From assembly GCA_013154145.1 (NCBI GenBank), contig JAADDC010000022.1, positions 1-10,485 on the forward strand: 10,485 bases of DNA, given 5' to 3'. The stretch comes from Candidatus Iainarchaeum sp. (GTDB lineage Archaea; Iainarchaeota; Iainarchaeia; JAADDC01). The position numbers and the translations under genes were made by a program. Shown here one piece after another: positions 5,883 through 9,898 of the stretch; the stretch's first letter is position 1; every line of letters starts with the position of its first letter. Below the pieces are notes generated by a model, which was not told the DNA's origin, made no database searches, and saw nothing but the letters and a program-made list of their open reading frames with translations.

Positions 5883-5885
5883 ACA

Positions 5886-5959
5886 AGCCCCGGGCGGGAT
5901 TTGAACCCGCGACCTCTCGCTTACCAAGCGAGCGCTCTACCAGGCTGAGCTACCGGGGC
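5886..5959 (-). tRNA. tRNA-Thr (GGT anticodon)
   Basis: A 74-base cloverleaf with acceptor GCCCCGG/CCGGGGC, D-stem GCTC/GAGC, anticodon stem CTCGC/GCGAG with loop TTGGTAA (anticodon GGT), variable loop AGGTC and T-arm GCGGG-TTCAAAT-CCCGC. The discriminator is U, as expected for archaeal tRNA-Thr. There is no intron and no encoded CCA. Only three bases (5883-5885) separate it from tRNA-Trp, so the two must be cut from one transcript. Confidence 0.95.
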
Positions 5960-6026
5960 AACCGGTGTTCCGTTGATCCGCCAGCGGGTCCGGTCTGACG
6001 ACCGGACGCACTAAGGGTCGTACTCG

Positions 6027-6052
6027 GGCGGTCGAGCGTAGCGAAGACCGTC
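6027..6052. repeat. Hairpin 1 with GAGCGTAGCG loop
   Basis: Stem GGCGGTC/GACCGTC (seven pairs, one G-U) around a 12-base loop containing GAGCGTAGCG. It pairs with a sister hairpin 48 bases further on, which has a different stem but the same loop core. Confidence 0.55.
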
Positions 6053-6099
6053 CCCGGGGTTATAGGGGCGGAGCCCCATTTTCGGAGCCCCTGCAGTGC

Positions 6100-6128
6100 G
6101 TACGGCCGGAGCGTAGCGGAGGTCGTAC
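6100..6128. repeat. Hairpin 2 with GAGCGTAGCG loop
   Basis: Stem GTACGGCC/GGTCGTAC (eight pairs, one G-U) around a 13-base loop containing GAGCGTAGCG at 6109-6118. The loop core is identical to hairpin 1 although the stems differ, so the structure and loop look conserved, not just duplicated. Confidence 0.55.
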
Positions 6129-6151
6129 CCGCTTGCGCGTCAACGGAGCAT

Positions 6152-6171
6152 CGGTTGCTGGGGTGACAGGG
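6152..6171 (+). repeat. tRNA spacer repeat B, copy 1
   Basis: A 20-base perfect direct repeat of 6321-6340 (CGGTTGCTGGGGTGACAGGG on the plus strand). It lies downstream of tRNA-Ala in transcription order, just beyond the 3' hairpin. Confidence 0.8.
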
Positions 6172-6186
6172 ACGGATGTCCCGCAG
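6169..6186 (-). terminator. Hairpin directly after tRNA-Ala (tRNA spacer repeat A)
   Basis: Minus-strand GGGAC-ATCC-GTCCC five-pair stem immediately 3' of tRNA-Ala. It matches 17 of 18 bases of the sequence after tRNA-Trp (5730-5747). It may protect or define the 3' end of the tRNA precursor. Confidence 0.4.
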
Positions 6187-6258
6187 TGGACCCGCCGGGA
6201 TTCGAACCCGGGGCCTCCCGCACGCCAAGCGGGCGCTCTACCGCTGAGCTACGGGCCC
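6187..6258 (-). tRNA. tRNA-Ala (GGC anticodon)
   Basis: A 72-base cloverleaf with acceptor GGGCCCG/CGGGTCC that contains the G3-U70 wobble pair, the alanine identity element. The anticodon stem is CCCGC/GCGGG, the loop TTGGCGT (anticodon GGC), the T-arm CCGGG-TTCGAAT-CCCGG and the discriminator A. There is no intron and no encoded CCA. No AT-rich promoter lies directly upstream, so it is probably co-transcribed with tRNA-Gly. Confidence 0.96.
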
Positions 6259-6372
6259 ACGGAGACCATCTCGGTGCGGGTGGTCTTTGACCACCCTCGG
6301 CCCGCGGTCAACCGGCGGGCCGGTTGCTGGGGTGACAGGGGCGAAGCCCCGTTGACGGAGTACCAGGGGGAG
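6259..6372. other. 114-base spacer between tRNA-Gly and tRNA-Ala
   Basis: No gene is visible. It contains a GGGGC-TTC-GCCCC hairpin (6339-6351) downstream of tRNA-Gly, the second copy of spacer repeat B, and further GC-rich inverted repeats (GGTGGTC/GACCACC at 6279-6295). It shares its general plan with the spacer after tRNA-Ala. Confidence 0.5.
6321..6340 (+). repeat. tRNA spacer repeat B, copy 2
   Basis: Perfect 20-base copy of 6152-6171, again located just beyond the hairpin that follows a tRNA (tRNA-Gly). Confidence 0.8.
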
Positions 6373-6446
6373 TGCGCCGGCCGGGATTCGAACCCGGGCC
6401 TTCGGCGTGGCAGGCCGATGTCCTAGCCAGGCTAGACTACCGGCGC
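6373..6446 (-). tRNA. tRNA-Gly (GCC anticodon)
   Basis: A 74-base cloverleaf with acceptor GCGCCGG/CCGGCGC, D-stem GTCT/GGAC (one T-G pair), anticodon stem TCGGC/GCCGA with loop CTGCCAC (anticodon GCC), T-arm CCGGG-TTCGAAT-CCCGG and discriminator A. There is no intron and no encoded CCA. It is the first gene of the minus-strand array and the one nearest a TATA box (6473-6478). Confidence 0.96.
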
Positions 6447-6472
6447 ACCATTGATTTTTATCACACGGATAG

Positions 6473-6478
6473 TTTAAA
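6473..6478. promoter_or_regulatory. TTTAAA box shared by the tRNA array and the ZIP gene
   Basis: A palindromic TTTAAA whose centre is 29.5 bases from both G1 of tRNA-Gly (minus strand) and the GTG of the ZIP gene (plus strand). It is a candidate two-way promoter. A second AT-rich string, TTTTTAT at 6455-6461, is too close to the tRNA to be its TATA box. Confidence 0.5.
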
Positions 6479-6504
6479 AGCCTGAGCTCGGGCAAAATAC
6501 TATC

Positions 6505-7200
6505 GTGTTGGTCTACGCCATCGCCGGTGCCCTGCTGGTGAGCGCGGCATCTCTCGTGGGCATAGCCCTTCTCAGGGCCACCGAAAAGACACTACTAAGA
6601 CTCGTGGCCTTCGCGGCGGGCACCTTCCTGGCAGGCTTCTTCCTCCACATACTCCCGAAGATCTCTGGGCTCGGCGAGTCGGCCTTTCTCGTGACACTCC
6701 TCTCCTTCACCCTCTTCGGGATCATAGAGAAGTTCCTCCACTTCCACAGCCACGACACGCGGCGCACCATCGGCTGGATGAACCTGCTGGGAGACTTCCT
6801 CCACAACTTCCTCGATGGGGCAGCCATAGCCGCCGCCTTCAAGCTGGACCCCTCCTTCGGCTGGCTGGTCACCTTCATGGTTCTGGCCCACGAGGTGCCG
6901 CAGGAGCTGGGCGACTATGCCGTTCTCCGGGTGTCGGGGTTCAGCAGGGGCAAAGCCCTCGCCCTAAACTTCCTGACGGCCCTTTCGGCAGTTGCAGGCG
7001 TGCTGGCCGGCTGGTTCCTCCCCCTGAACCCTCTGTTCCTCCTGGCTGTGGCCGGCGGAACCTTCCTCTACATAGCCGCCAGCGACCTCATACCATTACT
7101 TAGAGAGGAGGTAAGGGACTGGAGGGAGTTCTGGGTGGCCCTGCTCTTCTTCTTTGCCGGCATAGGGCTCATGATGGGGCTGAGGTTCCTGCGGCCGTGA
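6505..7200 (+). CDS. ZIP-family divalent metal transporter
   Basis: A 231-residue integral membrane protein of the ZIP (zinc/iron transport) family, which moves Zn2+ or similar ions into the cytoplasm. The two signature helices carry the metal site: HNFLDG (His100, Asn101, Asp104) and HEVPQELGD (His129, Glu130, Glu134). A short histidine-rich loop, HFHSHD (residues 79-84), sits before the first of these, where ZIP proteins usually have a longer His loop. About eight hydrophobic segments fit the length. The start is GTG at 6505, about 30 bases after a TTTAAA box; no Shine-Dalgarno is visible, so a leaderless or near-leaderless mRNA is likely. It is divergent from the tRNA array and followed 31 bases later by NAC, which has its own TATA box. 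Metal specificity cannot be read from the sequence. Confidence 0.9.
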   Translation: MLVYAIAGALLVSAASLVGIALLRATEKTLLRLVAFAAGTFLAGFFLHILPKISGLGESAFLVTLLSFTLFGIIEKFLHFHSHDTRRTIGWMNLLGDFLHNFLDGAAIAAAFKLDPSFGWLVTFMVLAHEVPQELGDYAVLRVSGFSRGKALALNFLTALSAVAGVLAGWFLPLNPLFLLAVAGGTFLYIAASDLIPLLREEVRDWREFWVALLFFFAGIGLMMGLRFLRP

Positions 7201-7204
7201 GCAG

Positions 7205-7210
7205 TTAAAA
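7205..7210 (+). promoter_or_regulatory. TATA-like box for NAC
   Basis: TTAAAA, centred 24.5 bases before the GTG at 7232, in the 31-base gap after the ZIP gene. It fits a leaderless transcript. Confidence 0.5.
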
Positions 7211-7231
7211 CAGCTTCTTCCAATTCTTAGC

Positions 7232-7555
7232 GTGAACCCCAAGCAGCTGGAGCGAATGCTCAGGCAGATGGGCATAAAGGCAAGGGAGCTGCCGGTCAAG
7301 GAAGTGATCATCGTCTTGGCCGACGGCAGGAAGCTGGTCTTCTCCTCGCCGCAGGTGATGGAGACCGTCGCCATGGGCCAAAAGAGTTACCAGATCATCG
7401 GGGAGCCGAGGGAACTCAGGGAAGAAATACCCGAGGAGGACGTGAAGATCGTCATGGAGAAGACGGGGGCTGACAGGGAGAAAGCCATGGAAGCCCTGAA
7501 GAGGGCCAAGGGCGACATAGCAGAGGCCATCATGATCCTGCTGGAATCTCAATAG
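7232..7555 (+). CDS. nac: Nascent polypeptide-associated complex protein (archaeal NAC)
   Basis: A 107-residue archaeal NAC, homologous to eukaryotic alpha-NAC, which binds nascent chains at the ribosome exit and works as a homodimer in archaea. It opens with MNPKQLERMLRQMGIK, typical for the family, followed by the NAC beta-barrel segment (VKEVIIVLADGRKLVFSSPQ to about residue 60) and a C-terminal UBA domain (about 67-107, VKIVMEKTGADREKAMEALK). Length is normal. The GTG start is supported by the conserved N-terminus and by the TATA-like box 25 bases upstream. The last 26 bases overlap the convergent small membrane protein gene. Identification is secure. Confidence 0.95.
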   Translation: MNPKQLERMLRQMGIKARELPVKEVIIVLADGRKLVFSSPQVMETVAMGQKSYQIIGEPRELREEIPEEDVKIVMEKTGADREKAMEALKRAKGDIAEAIMILLESQ

Positions 7556-7973
7556 CGTAGAAGTAAGCGGGCCTGCCGTTGCTTATGACGGCGTAGCAGT
7601 CAAGGAGTACAGCATCGCCGGGTTCCCTGTTGCCCAGGACGAAGGCCAAGCCCGTGAAGTTGTATCCCTCCACGCTGACGTTTACCTCGGCGTCCGTCCA
7701 GTAAAGTAAATTTAGCTCTTTCACGATCCTTTGGACTTCTTCCGTGGGGACGGTGTCGATGTAGGGACCGTTGCGAGTGCCGGGGATGTTGAGGTCTTGG
7801 AGCGTGTAGATGAGCCAGCGGCTGTCCTTTATGGATAGCACCGTGCCGAGGCAGCGTCCCTGATACTCCACGTTGCTGGGCTTGAAGCTGCCCAGGGAGA
7901 GGACGAAGCCGACGGTGGAGGTGGCCATCAGGAAGGCGGCAAAGAGGCCGAGAATGAGCTTCTTCCTCTCCAC
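7530..7973 (-). CDS. Small secreted or membrane-anchored protein, unknown function
   Basis: A 147-residue protein I do not recognise. It begins with MERKK and a hydrophobic stretch (about residues 6-28) that could be a signal peptide or single anchor, then a soluble domain of about 115 residues rich in beta-prone sequence, with two cysteines (GRCLG, LDCYA) that could form a disulfide outside the cell. No enzyme motif, lipobox or repeat is visible. The start is GTG, 26 bases from TTTATC on the minus strand (7997-8002), fitting a leaderless mRNA. Strand bias, the signal-like N-terminus and the promoter make the gene likely. It shares a 58-base upstream region with the divergent FKBP gene and overlaps NAC by 26 bases. 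Confidence 0.68.
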   Translation of the reverse strand: MERKKLILGLFAAFLMATSTVGFVLSLGSFKPSNVEYQGRCLGTVLSIKDSRWLIYTLQDLNIPGTRNGPYIDTVPTEEVQRIVKELNLLYWTDAEVNVSVEGYNFTGLAFVLGNREPGDAVLLDCYAVISNGRPAYFYAIEIPAGS

Positions 7974-7980
7974 CCTTTCT
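7966..7980 (+). repeat. 15-base direct repeat, copy 1
   Basis: CTCTCCACCCTTTCT, repeated perfectly at 8022-8036. This copy covers the GTG start codon of the minus-strand small protein gene. Confidence 0.8.
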
Positions 7981-7996
7981 TCTGATGGGAAAGGTT

Positions 7997-8002
7997 GATA
8001 AA
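7997..8002 (-). promoter_or_regulatory. TATA-like box for the small secreted protein
   Basis: TTTATC on the minus strand, centred about 26 bases from the GTG at 7973. It lies between the two direct repeats. Confidence 0.35.
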
Positions 8003-8011
8003 GGGTGAAGC

Positions 8012-8019
8012 ATTAAATA
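8012..8019 (+). promoter_or_regulatory. TATA box for the FKBP gene
   Basis: ATTAAATA, centred 27.5 bases before ATG 8043. The second copy of the direct repeat falls between it and the start codon, over the expected transcription start. Confidence 0.55.
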
Positions 8020-8021
8020 AG

Positions 8022-8036
8022 CTCTCCACCCTTTCT
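8022..8036 (+). repeat. 15-base direct repeat, copy 2
   Basis: Perfect copy of 7966-7980, lying 56 bases further on, just upstream of the FKBP start. A partial inverted copy (AAAGGGTGA, 8000-8008) lies between the two. Confidence 0.8.
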
Positions 8037-8042
8037 GTGGTC

Positions 8043-8690
8043 ATGAAGAGGGCCCTGCTCATTGCCTACGAGGGAAAGGTCAAGGGTGAGGAGAAGCCCT
8101 TCGACGAAGTGAAGGAGGAGAAGCCCCTCATCGTCATACTCGGCGTCAGGGACATCATACCCGGCCTCGAGGAGGCCATAGCCGAGATGAAGCCGGGGGA
8201 GGAAAGGGAGGTGGAGATACCCCCCGAGAAGGCCTTCGGCAAGCGGGATCCTAACCTCATTGTCATCATCCCCGAGCGGGAGTTCAAGAAGAGGGGGATC
8301 ACCCCTTACCCGGGGCTCCCCATCGAGGCGGACGGAAGGACGGGACGCGTGGTGGCCGTCTCCGCCGGGAGGGTGCAGGTGGACTTCAACCATCCCCTGG
8401 CGGGCAAGACGCTGGTCTACAAGGTAAAGGTCATCGACGAGCTGAAGGACCTGGCCGACATCGGCAAGCACCTGTTCAGGCGCTTCTTCGGCTACGAGCC
8501 GGAGAAGGTGGAGTTCAAGGACGGCGTCCTGAAGATCTCCTACGTCTTCTCCAGGGGAGCGGATCAGGTGGAGCCCGCCTTCGTGGCCTACGTGTTGACC
8601 CACTTTGACGAGGTGAAGGAGGTCCGGATGGAGAAGATCTACAGGAGAAGGGCTACGGAAGAAGCTGCTGAAGGTAGCGGCCAGGCCTGA
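8043..8690 (+). CDS. FKBP/SlyD-type peptidyl-prolyl isomerase
   Basis: A 215-residue archaeal FKBP-type prolyl cis-trans isomerase and chaperone. The FKBP core is split as in SlyD: residues 5-60 or so contain YEGKV, PFDEV, LIVILG and the signature IPGLEEAIAEMKPGEE; the inserted flap (IF) chaperone domain follows AFGKRDPNL; the last FKBP strand returns at HPLAGKTLVYKVKV. About 70 further residues (ADIGKHLFRRFFGYEPEKVE and onward) form the extra C-terminal domain seen in long archaeal FKBPs. Unlike bacterial SlyD there is no histidine-rich tail. ATG 8043 fits the TATA spacing; GTG 8037, two codons earlier in frame, is an alternative. The 3' end overlaps the dCTP deaminase gene by 38 bases. The likely role is protein folding in the cytoplasm, in keeping with NAC and the proteasome nearby. 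Confidence 0.9.
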   Translation: MKRALLIAYEGKVKGEEKPFDEVKEEKPLIVILGVRDIIPGLEEAIAEMKPGEEREVEIPPEKAFGKRDPNLIVIIPEREFKKRGITPYPGLPIEADGRTGRVVAVSAGRVQVDFNHPLAGKTLVYKVKVIDELKDLADIGKHLFRRFFGYEPEKVEFKDGVLKISYVFSRGADQVEPAFVAYVLTHFDEVKEVRMEKIYRRRATEEAAEGSGQA

Positions 8691-9165
8691 ACTCCCCTCC
8701 CTTCACCTCCACAAAGCTGATCTGGCAGATCTTCACGCCAGGGTAGAGGCGTATCTTGTGGGGGCCCAGGTTGACGATTTCCAGGACTTGACGGTTGTTG
8801 GAACCCGGGTGAACGAGGTTCGAGGAGACGTGGACCATTAGACCGAGGCGGGCGAAGCGACTGCGGCCGCTGAGTATGCCGGCGATGTTTTCAGGCAGTC
8901 TTATGCGTTCCCTGGTGATGCCCAGTATCATCTCCCCGGGAGGCAGTTCAATGAACTGGTGATCTTCGATCTCGATGAGCTCTCCCATCTTAGAGGGGTC
9001 CACCGCGTCACTGTAGACGTCCAGTTCCTGGGGAGAGAAGACGCGGAAGTGATTGCCCAGGGAGAGGTCCACGGAGACGGATCCCACGCTGTCCTCGTCA
9101 AAGGGGTCGATCTCTATGACGCCCTCCCTTATCAGGCGCAGTATTTCCTTCCTTCCCAGGAGCAC
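8653..9165 (-). CDS. dcd: dCTP deaminase-family protein
   Basis: A 170-residue member of the dCTP deaminase/dUTPase superfamily, whose members deaminate dCTP to dUTP (some also hydrolyse it to dUMP) to feed thymidylate synthesis. Family features are SVDLSLGNHFRVF in the N-terminal part, GRSRFARLGLMVHV (the Arg corresponding to E. coli Arg115 is kept), LEIVN with the general-base Glu (E. coli Glu138), and the late motif LYPGVKICQISF. Two positions differ from the E. coli pattern HVTAHRIDPGW: here it reads HVSSNLVHPGS, so Ala124 becomes Ser and Asp128 becomes His, followed by SNNRQ. Substrate choice (dCTP, dUTP or both) is therefore uncertain. The GTG start is 25 bases from TTTAAA. It is divergent from psmB and its 3' end overlaps the FKBP gene. 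Confidence 0.85.
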   Translation of the reverse strand: MLLGRKEILRLIREGVIEIDPFDEDSVGSVSVDLSLGNHFRVFSPQELDVYSDAVDPSKMGELIEIEDHQFIELPPGEMILGITRERIRLPENIAGILSGRSRFARLGLMVHVSSNLVHPGSNNRQVLEIVNLGPHKIRLYPGVKICQISFVEVKGGEFRPGRYLQQLLP

Positions 9166-9187
9166 GAAGGAAGGTGAGGGGTTCGGC

Positions 9188-9193
9188 TTTAAA
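9188..9193 (-). promoter_or_regulatory. TATA box for dcd
   Basis: TTTAAA, centred 25.5 bases from the GTG at 9165 on the minus strand, consistent with a leaderless mRNA. Confidence 0.55.
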
Positions 9194-9203
9194 CCCTAAT
9201 GCC

Positions 9204-9210
9204 CTAAAAG
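9204..9210 (+). promoter_or_regulatory. TATA-like box for psmB
   Basis: CTAAAAG centred near 9207. A start of transcription about 25 bases on would leave a leader of about 20 bases that holds the psmB Shine-Dalgarno. Confidence 0.4.
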
Positions 9211-9241
9211 GTTTGTTGAACCCCCTATTATCGCTCCTTCT

Positions 9242-9249
9242 GGGGTGAG
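9242..9249 (+). promoter_or_regulatory. Shine-Dalgarno for psmB
   Basis: GGGGTGAG, with its GGTGA core four bases before ATG 9253. It fixes the start and gives the short seven-residue propeptide. Confidence 0.75.
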
Positions 9250-9252
9250 TCC

Positions 9253-9888
9253 ATGGAAGAAGTAAAGACGGGCACGACCATCGTGGGAATAAAGGGCAAG
9301 GACTTTGTGGTTCTGGCCGCGGACAAGCAGAGCACCTACGGGAGCATCAAGTTCAACAAGCACACCCGGAAGATACACCCCATAGCCGACTACATGGCCT
9401 TGGCCACCGCGGGGCTGGTGGGCGACGCCCAGATCATAACGCGGTTCCTGGAGAGCAGGGTTCGCTCCCTGGAGATAGAGCTGGGTGAGAAGCCCTCTCC
9501 CCGGGCCATAGCCAAGTACCTGGGCCTGCTCCTCAACGCCAACAAGTACTTCCCCTTCTGGGTGGGACTTATACTCGGCGGATACAAGGACGAGCCTTAC
9601 CTGGCAAGCATAGACGCCGCGGGCGGCATCTCCGAGCCCAAGCACTACACGGCGGAGGGCTCCGGCATGCCCTATGCCCTGGCGGTCCTCGAGAGCGAGT
9701 TCAAGGAGAACATCAAGAAAAATGACGCCGTGAAGCTGGCCGTCAAGGCCGTGGAGGCATCCAGAAAGCTGGACATCTACTCGGGAGGTGAGGAGCCCGG
9801 CATAGACGTGGCGATCATCGACGGATCCGGCGTGAGCTTCCTGGAGCCCAAGGACGTGGAGAAGATCAAGAAGGCCCTCAGGAAGTGA
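9253..9888 (+). CDS. psmB: Proteasome beta subunit
   Basis: The catalytic subunit of the archaeal 20S proteasome, an N-terminal threonine protease of the Ntn-hydrolase family. The 211-residue precursor has a seven-residue propeptide, MEEVKTG, cut before Thr8 (mature Thr1). In mature numbering the active-site set is intact: Thr1, Asp17 (LAADKQST), Lys33 (TRKIHPI), a GSG at the Ser129 position (AEGSGMPYALAVLE), Asp166 and Ser169 (LDIYSGGEEPGIDVAIID). Position 19 is Gln where Arg is common. ATG 9253 is fixed by the Shine-Dalgarno. Ten bases separate it from aCPSF1, a gene order also found in Methanocaldococcus (MJ1236/MJ1237), so the two are probably co-transcribed. psmA is not in the window. 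Confidence 0.96.
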   Translation: MEEVKTGTTIVGIKGKDFVVLAADKQSTYGSIKFNKHTRKIHPIADYMALATAGLVGDAQIITRFLESRVRSLEIELGEKPSPRAIAKYLGLLLNANKYFPFWVGLILGGYKDEPYLASIDAAGGISEPKHYTAEGSGMPYALAVLESEFKENIKKNDAVKLAVKAVEASRKLDIYSGGEEPGIDVAIIDGSGVSFLEPKDVEKIKKALRK

Positions 9889-9898
9889 GAGGGTTCCC

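Larger units (their letters stand above)
5960..6186. other. 227-base structured spacer between tRNA-Thr and tRNA-Ala
   Basis: I see no credible coding sequence here. It is dense in inverted repeats: a seven-pair hairpin at 5988-6007 (GTCCGGT-CTGACG-ACCGGAC), hairpins at 6027-6052 and 6100-6128 that share the loop core GAGCGTAGCG, and GGGGCGGAGCCCC at 6064-6076 with a second GGAGCCCC at 6084-6091 that could compete for the same partner. A TATAA on the minus strand (6059-6063) is the only promoter-like string, about 100 bases before tRNA-Thr. It could be a small RNA processed from the tRNA transcript; I recognise no known family. Confidence 0.5.

Noticed and set aside
5960..6372. A CRISPR array made of the repeats in the tRNA spacers
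   Set aside because: There are only two copies of each repeat, the distances are irregular and each is tied to a tRNA 3' end.
5748..6446. A tRNA-associated integration site (att) with a mobile element
   Set aside because: All four tRNAs are complete, no partial tRNA copy is seen elsewhere in the window, and there is no integrase or transposase gene.
5318..6495. Open frames on both strands across the thioesterase and tRNA region, some over 200 codons
   Set aside because: They run straight through intact tRNA genes and their repeats, encode arginine- and proline-rich low-complexity sequence, and reflect high GC with few stop codons. The tRNAs and the thioesterase frame explain the region.
7995..8042. 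A longer FKBP protein starting upstream of ATG 8043
   Set aside because: The extra codons would cover the TATA box and the direct repeat and are not part of the FKBP fold.
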